Positions 11,621 to 24,500 of a stretch of DNA of 64,000 nucleotides are shown here, piece by piece. Source of the DNA: Pelecanus crispus. Its lineage: Eukaryota; Chordata; Aves; Pelecaniformes; Pelecanidae. Under the pieces are notes generated by a model. The model ran no database searches. It saw only the letters and a program-made list of their open reading frames with translations, and was not told the origin of the DNA. Every line of letters starts with the position of its first letter. Positions within the stretch are counted from its first letter, which is position 1. A program made the position numbers and the translations under genes. The DNA is taken from contig NC_134661.1 of the NCBI RefSeq assembly GCF_030463565.1, positions 7,340,542 to 7,404,541 on the forward strand. The letters run 5' to 3'.

Positions 11621-14600
11621 TCACAGGCGGCTGTCCTTGCTGTCCCCGTTGAGCAGGCTCAGGGGGTTCATTTGCAGCGTGAGCCACTCGTTGGTGCTGA
11701 GGCTGGAGACGAGGGGCAGTGTCCCCAGGAGGTCAGTGTTGAAGATGCTCAGGTCGAAGGGAGCTTTCAGGAGCTCAGGGCTGGTTTTGGAGGCCAAGGG
11801 AGCACCCGGAGCCCCATAGCTCAGCAAGGTGGGAGCTCGGGGCCCCACCTGGCTGGAAAAGTCCCAGGCAGTGGGCTCGCGAGGGGCCCCCCATGGAGCA
11901 AGGTCCCGTGCGTGGCTGTGGGGAGGCCTGGGAGAGGACTGTTTCAAATACCCTTTGGCCACAGCCAGCTCGGAGCACTCTACATCCAGCACGATGTCGG
12001 TGCTGGCCGGGCCCTGCGGAGATCCTGCATGGCCCGAGAAGGGCACCCCCTTGGCTGGGTCCTGCCTTGGCTCCACCGTGCCCTTGGACTGCTGCAGGTA
12101 CCCACGGAACTCCACGTCTTGCTGGCCGTCCTGGCCGGCGGCGGGGGAGAGGCCAAGCTCCCCTCCGCGGGGCTGCCTGGCCTCCGCGAGGCTGGCGTTC
12201 CCGCTGCCGGAGGAGCACGTGGGGCGAGGGCAGGTGCTCTCCAAGCTCACGCCGCTGTCGTCGCCAGCGGGCAGCTGCTGCTTGTAGCCCTGGGGCTCGG
12301 AGCCTGAGGAGTAGCTCAGTTCAGAGGAGGAGGTGTGCAGGCAAATGCCGCTGTCGGTGCTGGTGCAGCTGCTGTCTCCGCTCCCCGTGGTCCCTGACCC
12401 CAGCAGGGATGCCTGGTCCTCGGGCCACATGGGGAGCCTCCAGCCCTTCTCCCAGGGCAGCTGGGTTGTGCTGGCGCTGCCGTCAGGGCCGCTGTCCTGC
12501 TGGGGCTCCTTCTGGCACAGGAACAGCTGCTGGACGCGGTCTGCCTCTGGGCTGCCCCCCGCGGACGAGGACTCCTGCTCCACCCAGAGCGAGCTCTGCT
12601 TTATGAAAGACTTCTGGGAGGGAGAGGAGAGAGGGCAGTGAGCCGTGCTTCGTCCCTGCTCGTTGCCTGCCTCTCCCAACAGCTACCCAAGCCTGCGCCC
12701 TCGCGCTGGCCGCAAAGGGTGCCGCGTGCCCGGCTGCTTACCAGGACGGACGGCGGCCTCATGGGTTTCTTTATGTAGGTGCACACCAGCAGAGCCCCCA
12801 GCAGGCCCAAGAGCAACAGGGTGATGAAGCAGGAGCTGACGATGCTCAGGACAAGGTCTGCGCTCCCTGCAGGAGAGGACGTGCCCAGGTGAGGGGGGAA
12901 GCCGGAGTCCTCGGTGCACGCAGCACAAAGGCCCTGCAGCGGCGGCACGGAGCGGCTGCCCTGGTGCGGACCCCCGCCCTCCCAGGGCCAGGAGGCTGAG
13001 GAGGACCCGCGTCCCACGCGACCCCTCCTTCCCTGGCTCCCCCGCCACTTACTGTCTCTCTTGCCGATGGTGACGCACTGCTCGGCGGTGCGCGTGGCGT
13101 GGGTGTGCCAGCTGGCCACGTTGGGCTCCACGCTGATGCAGTACTCCGTGTCCCAGAAGAGGTTGCTGATGCTGAACTCCGGGGTGTTCTCTACCTTTTC
13201 GTACTGCAATGACCAGAGCACATGCTGGTACCTGAGAGTCCCCGGCTCCGTCGGGAGCGCAGGGCCCTGTGCTTTCCTCCCTCCTCCTCCAGTCCTCTGG
13301 GGAAAGTCCCCAGGGTGCTTAGCAATACGGCTGACAGCCGCTAGACCCAAAACCCCAACGAGAGTTGGGGAACCTACTGCAATAAAATGTGCAGATACAT
13401 CTCTCTGCAATGTTGTGGCTGCAAGAAAGCTCAATACTAAGTTTTACAGAAGACTGTACTTAAAAAATCTGTTTTTCAACTTGAGCAGCACTGCGTGTGA
13501 CAGATGGGGACAGCCCAGGACCAGCAACTCATCTCACCGTCCGATTGTCCTGTGTCCTCCTGATGTACACCCAGTATTGCTTCGTGTACTTGTGTATGTC
13601 GTCGTATTTCACGGTGAGGTTCCCTGCCCTGAGGAGCAGCTGCAGCTGCACGTGGATGGTGTTGCCCGTCACGGAGAGGCTCTGGCCTGACAGGCGCAGG
13701 CGGGCTGGAAACAAGTCAGTTGGAAGAGCACATTAGGGTTTTCTTCTCTTTGCAGCTCTCGGAGCCTTCGCAGCAGTGGCCTGAGTTGTGACTGTTCCTT
13801 ACAGCCGGTGCCGCCAGTCCTAAGTTTGTCCCATCCCATCCCATCCCATCCCATCCCATCCCATCCCATCCCATCCCATCCCATCCCATCCCATCCCATC
13901 CCATCCCATCATCCCATCTCATCCCATCCCATCCCACAGCCTGGCTGCCCTCCAGGAAGGTAGGAAGAGGGGGACATCCCTGCTCTCGTCTGTCCCAAAC
14001 TTCTTCCCGAGCAGTTTGGCACCCTGACCTCTGCCATCCTCGAAGCCTCCTGCCCCTGGCCCCAGGGTGGAGGCAGACACCCGACCTACCTTCTCGTGGG
14101 GAGAAAGAGTTGGTCCTTTGCCATGGGGACGTGTGGTTTCCGGACACGGCCCTGACCCGGGCGTAGTAGCGGAGGGCAGGATTCAGGGTGTAGTACGTGA
14201 GGTCGCAGGAGTACCCCGAGATCTTCCTGCAGTGTGGGATGGCTGTCCAGGAGAAATTCATGCCGTAGCTGCAGGGAGAAGTGCCTGGGGTGAGAACAGC
14301 ACAGGCAGGTGCCAGGGACCCGGTTGTCACCTCTTTTGGTACAGATCCTGGGCAGGGGCCAAACCCCCTTGCGCTGTACTCACATTTTGTACTCCACTTC
14401 GTAGCGGACATCACCGGTGTGGCTGTGTTGCTGTTCCCACTGCACCAGGTGATGCGCTATCTCCGCAGCAAAGCGCACTCTTGTGGGTCCTGCCAGCCTG
14501 TCACCTGCGGGACCGCATGCGAGCATTAGGCGAGGCTGGATGGTGTCCTGCCCCACCATCCCGCTGGAGCCCGCAGGAGCTGGGCAGAGCTCTTTGCGAT

Positions 14601-15546
14601 TGCCTCCTCGATGGCTCGCCTGGAGCTTGACCCCTGTGTTCAGCAGTGACCACCCGCCCATCTGAAAAGCACAAGGATTTGCCCGGGCCTGTCCTACTTC
14701 CAAGTTTCAGCGTTTCCTCATCCCCCTCTTTCCTCTCTCTTCTGGGGAGAGCCCAGCTCAGCCCAGCTGGGAGGATCTCGGTGCTTTTCTGGCCCAAGAA
14801 AGGAGCCTGCTGTATTTGCATCCATCCCTGACCGCCCCTGCCGTTCGCTAGCAGCTCTGTTTGGATTCAGCTTTCCTGTTTTGCTTGTGTGCTGTCTGCA
14901 CGAAACAGACTTTTTCACACCTCCTGCCTGAATTTCAGTATTGTCACCTGGCAGCAGAGCATCGATAGATAACATCTGTCACCCTTTCTGTGCTGGTTTC
15001 CTCAGCAGCCACTGTATGCAGGCAAACGCTAAGCCGCACCGCTGCCTGGGGAGGACGGCCGTCGGCAGAGCACCACGCTAGCGACCGCGGCGTTTCACCG
15101 TGATACAAGGCACTGTGGTCCTCACGGGTGGAGACAAACAAGGCTGATGCCTGAGGACCAACACCCCCTTTAGGCTCCCAAACAGTGAAGAAAGGTGAGT
15201 GGTGAGCAGGGAGCCCTGGCCGTGTCCTGCTCCAAGCAGACAGGACCTGTGGGCACCACCAGCCTGCGCGCTGACCGGCCAGCAAAAGCGTCCGAGCGCG
15301 GCTCCAAACGGCAGCAGGTCCCCTCGCCGCCTGCCCTGCGTGCCATCCCCCAGCTCGGTCCCCAGCCCGGCGCCGGGATCTTGGGTGCGTAGGGGAGCAG
15401 AGCAGCCTGCCGGGAGCTGTGGGGCTCAGACACAGCGAGCGGGGAGCTGAAGACCGGCGCGGTGTGGGCAAGAGAGACTCACCGTCTGTCCGCGGGGCGA
15501 GGAGCAGTGCCATGCACAGGGCCAGGGCTGTGGCGCAGGGGGCCAT
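11621..15546 (-). CDS. IL10RA: Interleukin-10 receptor subunit alpha (IL10RA), seven coding exons, complete
   Basis: Minus-strand exons, 5' to 3': 15546-15483, 14504-14384, 14268-14090, 13704-13538, 13203-13053, 12866-12742, 12613-11621. Together 1800 nt, 599 residues, all phases consistent. Human IL10RA is 578. Ligand-binding chain of the IL-10 receptor; it signals through JAK1 and STAT3 from the plasma membrane. Residues 1-22 are a signal peptide (MAPCATALALCMALLLAPRT). About 23-230 form two fibronectin-III-like class II cytokine-receptor domains with sequons NFS, NHT, NLT and NRT. About 231-256 is the membrane helix. The proximal tail has a Box1-like PPSVLKSF (human LPSVLLF). Further out are STDSGICL and DDSG, shared with human, and three YxxQ STAT3-type sites at Y379 (GYKQQ), Y441 (GYLQQ) and Y491 (GYLKQ). 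The end region FNTDLLGTLPLVSSL matches the human C-terminus but runs on for 25 more residues. Confidence 0.95.
13829..13936. repeat. Pentanucleotide array (CCCAT)n / (GGGAT)n in IL10RA intron 3
   Basis: About 21 tandem copies of a 5-bp unit, nearly perfect, with a break near 13910-13920. It lies between coding exons 3 and 4 of IL10RA, so it is transcribed as GGGAT repeats in the pre-mRNA. The exact copy number could be an assembly estimate. Confidence 0.95.
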
Positions 15547-18500
15547 GCCGGCTCAGCATCCTCTGCGGGCGCTGGGCTGGGCGAGCAGGGTGCTGGGCTC
15601 TGCTCTGGCGGGCTGCTGAACGCTTGTTTTTCCTCTGGAGGCTGGCTCAGTGACGTCTCGGAGGCGTTAGCGCAGTGGGAGGAAAGTCGCTGTGTAGCGA
15701 CTTCCACTTTACTGTCCACCCACTCACCCACAGCTCTCCTCTCAGCCCAGGCTGGGCATTTCCTCCAAGCAGCCTTAAAGGAAGAGCTTTGGGGCTTTTC
15801 TGAATAAAACGGTATAGCGCTGAGAAAGGGAAAATAGAAATAAATCATGTGTCTGCCTTTGCTGCTTCGTTATTAAATGAGACGTTAAAAGCACAGCACA
15901 GGGGGTGAGTGTTAGCACCTAGGATGACCCGTCACAGGGATTTTACTGGGCACAGCACCCGCCGGCAGTGTCCCCTTGGGCCAGTGTCCTGTCCTGCCGG
16001 CGGCTAAAGCCGGCCAGGTCGTAGCCAGCCTGGGGGAGCCCAGGAGCCCCAGGTTTTTGCTTTCCCTTCCTTTGGGCTCAGCCTGTACTCTGCTGCTTCG
16101 GTCTGCAGTTTCCCTTTCCCCATTTCTGGGGCCGAGTGACAACCTCTGGGCTATTATGTGTCCTGCAAACACCTACGCACATGGGTGGCATCGCAAGCTC
16201 TGAAGTCGGGTGTGGCGGAGGGAGCTGTAAGTGGTCCCGGGGCTCTGGCAGCTGTCAGCCAGAGCCGGGGCCCCGGTACGGCCGCGATGCGCATGGCTGC
16301 CGGGCTCTGGCCCCACGCTGACGTCCTGCCTGTCCTGATGGTGCTGGCCTCAGGTGATAGGGCCTGAATTACCACCGAGCGGACTGCGAGTCCTCTGCTT
16401 TGCCTTCCGGCAGGTTGAATTACAACAGAGCTTGCTTGAGGGCTTTCCTGAGGACTGTGCAAACCCAGGGTCCTCATGTGATGGAGAGCTATTTTTCTCA
16501 AGAAGAGGAATTTCCCACTGGGGAATTAGTGGAAAGGACACAGATGAAAAAAGCAAGGGAAACCGAGAGTGCTCTGGGCAGCCTCAGAAACCTTCAGAGC
16601 AGTCCCCGGCTTGGTGGACATAGAGGCGCAGGACCTCAGGTCCCTTTGCCACAGCAAAGTGGCTCCTCAAAGAGCCATCTGAAATGCCCAAAGTGGGAGA
16701 TTTCTGCTTTTTCCCCTGACTCTGAACGGAGTCCATCCCCTGACTTATTCTCCCTGCTAAAACCCACAGGCTTCCGCAAGCTCGCAGCCTTGCCACAGCA
16801 CCAGCAAATTGGTCAGCTCCAGGACCTCGGGCACGGCACGGTGGCACGCCTGGCTCTCGTGGCGCCCAGGGACACGCAGGCTTCGGCTCTGATCCCCGGG
16901 GCCATGGGGAATACAGGCACGAGGCGGCGGTGCTGGGTGCCCGGCAGCGGGGAGAGGCTCTCCCTCGCCGACGGCCGTTCCTCTGCTGAGGGCCAGCCAT
17001 AGGGACGGCAGCGGAGGAGGGCTCCAGCGGCAGATCCCCTCCCTGGCTTCACCCCGGCTTGGCTTCATTCTCCCCTCTTTGGGAGACCAGCTGATGTCCT
17101 GTCGCTCTGCCATCAGCTCGTGAGTCAGATCTCGCAGCCACTGAATTTAGGAGTCCTGAGATGAAGCACCACCCATCCCACACAAAGCCACAGCTCGTGT
17201 TTCATGTAGAGGAATGAAAATCAGAAGCAATGGGACCAAAAATGAGGAAGGAGGGAGCCTTGTGGAAAAGACACCATGGGGCTGGTCCTGTGGGTGAGGT
17301 TCAGAGGCTTGGGAGAAATGGTTGGCAATTTAGGAGAAAATGAAACAGGCTGAGGAGAAATGACAGTTCTGCTGAACAGTTCTGCGGTGCTTGTGCTGGC
17401 ACGCAAGCTGCTGCAAAGGTGCAGGCGCTGCCAGGTGCCGTGGGAGGAGCTGGTGCCGGGACAGCACGGCAGCGTGCCCGCACGCTGCCCGCTCCGCCGC
17501 TCGCCATGCAGATGCTGCCCAGGATGCCTGTCTTGTCAGTGCTTTCCCCTCATCCTGCGTGAAACGCCGCTTGGCATCCTCGAGGCTGCAGGCGTCACCT
17601 CTCCGTGCTACCTTTGCCGCGAGGGGCCCCGGGGACGGAGCCGCTGTCTCGCAGGGAAGGGAGGGCAGACCCGTCTGCCCAGCCCGAGGCAGGCAGGCAC
17701 AGCAGCCCGGTCCCACGGCCGTGTGCCGTGCTGAGGGACCCCCAACCCCCGCACAGGCAGGTGATAACCGCAGACCAGCTTTGCATCAAGTCTTGCTGAC
17801 CACCCAAAGCACCACATTAAAGCCAAAGCATCACAGAAAAGAGCAGCCCCACGTTTTCAGTATCGGCAGGAGAGGTTTTGAGTTCATGGGTCAAAGCAGC
17901 CCTTGAGAACGCCGCTCAGTTTCCTTTTCATCTTCAAAATAGTTGACTAATCTTTGAATAGGAATAGCCATGTTTTTAATAACCTGGAAATCACCTGAGT
18001 CAGAACCGCACGGCGCGTCTTTCCCCAGAGCCTCTGCAGCTCCTCTCAGGAGCAGGGAGGGCTGAGAGCTGCAGCCGCCGCAGCCCCGGGCCCGCGCCCG
18101 GCTCCCGCCGGGACCCTCCTGCCAGCCGCTAGCCCCGGGCTAGCGAAGGGGCTGCCGGTGCCTGCGGGGAGGCTGCAGGGCAGGGCACGTGCTTGGCTCC
18201 ATCCCACCCGCCTGGCTGGCTGCTGCTCCCCGCGCGGTGCCCACATCCTGGAGCTGCTGCTCTGAGGCCGGGGCTGAGGTTGCTGCAGCCTCAGCGACAC
18301 CGACAGCTTCAGCACGGGCAAGGCTGGAGTGGGGCTGGGATTCTCAGCAGCCCCCGAGCCCCATGGGCAATGCGGCTGACCCCTCGCAGGCCACTGCGTC
18401 GGCCGGGCAGGGTGACACCACCGCAGAGAAACCTAGCCCGGAGGAGACCTGGCAGAGCTGGTCTCTGCTTTTCCCTGCCCTCCACCGCTGCGGACCTCGG

Positions 18501-21500
18501 GGAGTTTAGCCCAGGTGGTAGGGGGGTCGTACAGCCCCGGAGGGGCAGGCTCCGGCAGCGATGCTGCACCGTGTGGTGCTGGGCTCGGGCCGGGACCGGA
18601 GGGCTGGTTCTGCACGGGCGCAGCCCTGCTGCAGGACAAAGCGCTGGAGAAGGCACCCGCCTGGAAGAGCAGAGTTATCCTCTTCCCTTCCTCATCCCCT
18701 CAGGCCTGGAGGTCGGAACAGAGAGCAGAGGAGCTGCGGGCTCTGCCGGGCTGGCAGGGCTGGCTCGGGCTGTGTGTGCGATTAGTGCCTCGTTTGCTAG
18801 CGGGAGGCTGCAGCAGGGCTCACAGGAGCGGTTACCAGCAAGAAAGTGTGAAGATTTCACCCGGGAGGTGTTGCGCACTCATGACATTTAAGATCAGGTT
18901 GCCAGGGTCAAGCCCAGGCACATGGTTCTCTGTAACTTGCTTTCTGTAGGTGGCTTTGTAGAAATACCAGCAAGCAGCGATTCCTGGAGGTGCCATCTGG
19001 AGCTACTTTCTGAGAATCCCTTTTCAGACAAGGACATGCCAGTTCGCACAGGCACATAGGCAAGGCCAGCTCAGGGCTGTCCGGGGACTCAGCTCGCTGC
19101 TTGGCCAGCCCCTGCCTCCCTCCAGCCCTGCACCCCAGCAGGGCACAGCCCTCAGGGGCATGGGGTAGCTGCAGAAAGCAAACAAAATGCTGTTAGTCCT
19201 GTGTGTGAAAACTAAGGAGAAGTGTGGTGCAGAGCAAGGGCTGGCTCAGAAACCACCCTGGCAGCAGGAGATCCCCAGAGCAGGCGGCCCGGCTCCTGGC
19301 CCCCGCCGCGGGAAGCATTTGCCCTATGCACGGAAGCACGTGCTGGGCCTGCCGGGGCAGCGAGGCTCAGTGGAGCGAGGCAGGCAAAGGGCTTAACAAT
19401 GACCTTGCCAGAAGAAAACAGGAGTAAACACCAAGATTAGGAAGGACTCAGGTGCCAGTCTTCTCCTCTGAGCTCCCCGATCCCCCTCTCTGGCCGGCCG
19501 GGTTTGGCCCCAGGCTGTGCGTGGGAGTGGGGCAGGAACTGACCCCTCCGGGAAGGGCTGGGATGGGGAGCCCCGGGGCAGGGTAGAGGCAACAGCGGGA
19601 TCCATCCTGGGATTTTCAGCCTTGAAATCAAGGGGGCTTTGATGCAGGTTTTCTCCAAGCTTGCGTGGCGCTGCTTGTCTCCTGCCCTTCCGACGAGCAG
19701 GTGTGGGTGGGGAGCCGGATGAATAAGGGATTTATGCTATGAATAATGCCGGGAAAAATGTGCCTGGAAAACACAGTGTCGGGATGGGGCTCACGGGAGG
19801 CAGCACGCCACCAGGCAGAGCCTCTCGGGACTGGGCCGTCGGAGAGGTTGCCCTCCTCCCTGCAGAGCTGCGCGCTGCCCTCCCACCACCCGGTGCCAGC
19901 CCTCGCGGGCAGGCAGGAGCGGGGCCGTTCCTTGCAATGACCTCTTACCCCAGAGGCTGCTCATCCACACGCTGGCCGAAGCTGGGAGCAGCCTGGGTTA
20001 CATGAAGCACCGGTTGCATCTCCGGGAAACCATCCCGCGTCTCTGCCGAGCAGTGCAGAGCGGAGACCACGGTGCAGCCCCGGCCGTCGAGGAGTGCGGG
20101 CACAGGCTCCCCACCGGCCTCGTTCATCCGCCCCGCAGCTGCTCCTCCGGCAGCCAGGGGCTGGGGTGAGTGGGGCATGGGGCGCTGAGGGACATGGGTC
20201 TGGGCGTCAAAACGCACGCAATGGAGCTGGGCTTTTTTCCTTTTAATCTGGATGTTTTTACCTGTTTCTCCCAAATGTGAGTTCTGGGTTAAGCAAAGCA
20301 TCTCCTAGCTCATGCCCACAGAGGAAGCGGGAGGCCACTGCTTTCTCCTTGCACAGTCCCTTGGCAAAGGAGTGAAAAAGCCTCTAGAGAAACTAGAGGG
20401 AAAGGGCCTTTCATTTCCCTTGAAACAGGGCATCCTGGACTTCTCGGTCACCTGGGGCGCACGAGAGGGTTTTGCTGGGGTTGGCACATGGCTGCGCATC
20501 CCCTCCTCTGCCATCCCCAGCTGGCCCTTGGCCGGGGCAGGCGAGGTGAGGCGAGCACGTGGTGGGCTCACAGTAGAGAAGCTGGGGCTTGGGCGGGCAG
20601 GCAGCCGGGCGAGCGGTGAGGAGCCCGCAGCAGCCCCCCGTGCCCTGGATGCCGCTCCCCCCCAGGGCCAGACCTGACCTGCTCCCAGACCTTTGCCCGC
20701 AGCTGGGGCTCCCGCTGCCCCTGCCCAGCGTTCCTCAGTGCCTGGCTGGGGCGACCGGCAGCAGAGGCAGGTATTTTGCATGCTGTGCCTGGAGCAGTTG
20801 GGAAATAGGCAGCGGTGGAGCCGGGCGGCAGGTCGGACTGGTTTCCCTCCGCACCCGGCGCTGGCACTGACGTACGAGCCCGCTCTCCAAACAGATTCTG
20901 CCCCGTCCCTGCGGACCTGACTTTGCTCTGCACCGCGGTGCACAGCGAAGGATGGCTGTGCCGGAGCTGTGATCCCAGCCCAGCCCTGCAGCAGCCGATG
21001 GACGGGAAAACCTCTCCGGTAAGGCATGGGCAGCTCCTCCAGCTCTGACCCGGCTCGGAGTACCGGGGGCTGCTCTGTGGCTGTATGGACCCACTTTCCT
21101 CGGGGCTTGGTGGAGGGCCCGGTTTCTCCCTCCTGCTCTCTGGGGTGCTGCCTTCGCAGCAGCCTGTGCTGGCGGCGGGGAGAAGGACCCGGGGCGAGCT
21201 GCCTGTGAGGCTGCTGCCTCCGGCACTGCCTTGGCACACGGAGGGAGGAGGACTGCCGCCAGCATCCCCGGTGTCAGCCCCGTGCTGGCACAGGAGGTGT
21301 CAGGGACCCTGGCACCGCTGCTTTTCCACACTGGAGAGGATTTGCAGACTGGGGAACCAGCTGGCAGGGCGAGCTGGCGCTGCCGGTGGGAGCCAGCGAT
21401 GCTTGGCACCCATGGGAGCTGCACGTTCCTGAGCCCGCTGGCACCTCCCACCAGCACGTCGGTAGCAGCGGCAGCACGCTGGTGGCCCTGGCCCCCGTGC

Positions 21501-24500
21501 TCTTTTCGGGCTGGGTTGACTGGGGCCTGCTTGGTGTCTGCCATGGGGCCTTGCTGAGCATCCTGTCATGAGGAAAACATCCTTCCCTGGCTGGGCACTG
21601 GGCTCAGCCCGCCCGGGCGAGGCAGCGGGTAATTACCATGCCGAGCGCTGCCGGCTGTGCCAGTAACGTCCGGAACGTGCAAAGGCAGCAGTGACAGGGT
21701 GGATGGGGCTGGAGGGGAGGCAGGGCCAGCTGTAAAAGCCACCTTCTTCTTGCCCCTTGGCGTGTGGGTGCCTCGGAGGCAGCCAGGAGCAGAAGAGTGG
21801 GCTCATGCCAGCTCCGGGCTGGGTCCCGAGGGAGGGGCAGCCTGCCCCCAGCACTGCTTTGCAGCGTGAGCCTGGGCGATCCCTGGGTGGCCCCGAAAGC
21901 GGGCAGCAGCACCGGGTCTCGGTGAGAGCAGGGCAGGAATTGGGATGCCCGCATATGGAGACAATTACCCAGTATTGGGCATCCCCGCTGGGCCACCTTG
22001 ACTTTGTCCCTTGGATTAAATGGGCCATTAGGAGTCCCAGGTGCCGCCCTTGGCTCCGCAGCTGCAGGGGAGTCACTTCATCTTTCTGTGCCTCGGTTTG
22101 CCCATCGGTGGAAGGGGGCGAGCAGCGATTGCTCACCCCCGGGACATTTTCTGATCTCTGCCTGAAGGGCTGCTCACACTGGCATAAGGCAACCTGTCCC
22201 TGGCCAGATCGGGCTGACTCAATCGTCATGGCTCATCATCCGTGCTTGCAAAACGGCCCTTTGGGATTTCACTTCCCCATGCATTGCCCCTTTGCGGTAT
22301 CTGGGTCTCGGCAGCGTCCTCCCGCAGCTCCTGCCCTGTTTGTCCCCACGGCCCCAGCGGCCCTGCCCAGCCCCACGCCGTCGGCAGCGGGGGGAGCGAG
22401 GCCGGCGAGCCGGGGGGGCCGTGGCTTGGGCTGGGGGTCTGCCCCCTCCCAGGGCGGCACCGCCGAGCCACCGCTCAGCTGCGGCACTCGAGCGGGACGG
22501 GTGTCACGGGAGGGAACAGGGGCTTTCACAGGCTCGGGAGGGTTTTGTCCCAGGTGAGCATGAGGACAATGTGGCTGTTGTGCGCTTGCTGATCTGATCT
22601 GCCGTGGACAATCAGCGCTCCACAAGCAGCTGAAGGAGCCGGTTCCCTGCCCCGAAACAGTGAGCAGCAGAGAGCGATGCTGAGAGGCGGGCCGCCGAGC
22701 TCAGCTGGGAAAGATGATCACCTGCTTAGGCAGCTCCTTCCAGCTTATTTAAGCCAGGCTGCTTCCCTGCCCTTTTGATGCTCCAAATTCTGGGTAGCTG
22801 CTGTGCCCTTCTGCTCCTGCAAGACATGGCTGGGCCCTGTGTCCGGTTGCAACACCCCAGGTGTTGCCTGGCTTCTTCCGCTCTGCCTCCCACTCCGAAA
22901 CTGCGGGTGACTGCTGGCTGGTTTCCCTGCCTTCCCTCCCCGTCACGCGTGGATCCCGAGCCTCGAGCCCAGCCCGGTCAGCCTCTCCCTGGCGATTGCC
23001 TTCTGCTGGCACGGATTTGGTGGCCCTCCTTCTGCAGCAGGGAGCCGAGCTGGAGGTCAGTGCACGTGGCAGCTCATGCTGCGAAGGGGATGGGCTTCTC
23101 CGGTGCTGCTGTCTGTGCCTTAGGTGCTTTTCCCAGCTCTGCTCGAAGCCTCGGAGCAGGGCAAAGCAAAGAAGGACCGAGGTGGTGGCTGTGCTCGCCA
23201 CAAGTTTAGCAAAGGGCTCACGCTGCAGACAGGCAGCATCCGCTCGTTCCCCGGGGAGGCTGCGCCAGGCACGAGGCGAGCGGAGCTGGCGAGGAGTCCC
23301 CCCGCATGTCCCCAGCATCCCTCCTCCCATGTTGGCCGAGGTCGGCCTTGCCGCGGGATGGAGCCGGTTGTGCTCCCCCTCCCCGCATCTGACTTCCAGG
23401 CGCCAGCCCACAGCAGCGCTTAATGCTCTCGTGGCTGGTGGAACGTTTGCAGAGAGGACGTCAGAAAAAGGGCTCAAACCACAGCCACGCATGTGAGATA
23501 GGTATGGCTCCGGGTCTGACTTTTACTCAAAAGCCAGAAAAGGATGACTAAAGGTTTTGTGGGCAGACGTCGCAGCTCACTCACCAGGGTAATGCATGCT
23601 CCTTAACAGAAATGTCTTCATAAAGCCGCTGCTGTTTGTTTTCTGCTCCAGTGGCTGTACAACAGCAGCCAATTATGCTGGTTACCGGGAGCCCGTGTAA
23701 AAGTTTTGTTAGCTTCTGTGATAGACCTAAAAAAACATACTTGGACTCTAGACTTTTAAGGAAATAAGTAGCTAATAGTTCATCTGAGTGTGAGAAAGGG
23801 CATGTGTTTCCTGCTGAGGAATAATAAGAGCAATTTAACCTATACTGAACTTATGTGTTAATTTGAAATGTTTGTACACCAGAGGTAGAAATGCTTTAGC
23901 GCCCAGCACCACTGGCTTACTGGTGAAGCTGGGCTGTGTTTTCTAGTACAACGGAGAGGTTTGTCCTTAGCAGCATTGTAATTCTGCTGTTCTGGTAACT
24001 GAAGGGTTACACTTGCTGCAGGATGAGGCATGTGAAATATCAGACATGATATATCTCCACATGATAGCGTACAAATGCCAGCGTAAATGATACTGTTTGG
24101 GTATTGACAAGAACTTCATTTACACATAGACAGGAGAAATTCTTTTCCTAGGAAGGCTCCCAGCATCTGCTCGTTGCTTTGTTTCTGCAAAGCAGTGGCG
24201 CAGGACCCGCTGCAGCCCCGGCCGATCGTGTACGCTTTCTAACAATGGGCACTAAGGATACCCAGGGATGTTTCACGGTGCGGGCGTGTGATACTTGCTG
24301 CAAGAACTTGAATCCCATCGGTGTGACTGCTCAGACTCGGTGGGGGAGGATGCTGCTGGGGCACTTTCCAGCCCCCCCAGCTGCCGTGCCAGCCCAGCAC
24401 ACGGAGGGGCTCTCCTGGGCCCCCGGCGCCTTTGGGAGAGCCCCAAGAAGGCAAGCCTGCAGCACGGCTGCTGTGAAACTCGGGTGTAGGGAAAACTGGC

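Noticed and set aside
22861-23060. SRASSPARSASP-like stretch resembling TMPRSS13 N-terminal repeats
   Set aside because: No ATG in frame, weak donor, and only a short resemblance of the kind expected by chance in GC-rich DNA.
22778-23209. Open frame starting MLQILGSCCALLLLQ near a TATA-like box
   Set aside because: The ATG would sit almost at the predicted transcript start, and the downstream sequence is Pro/Arg-rich with no family resemblance; probably chance.
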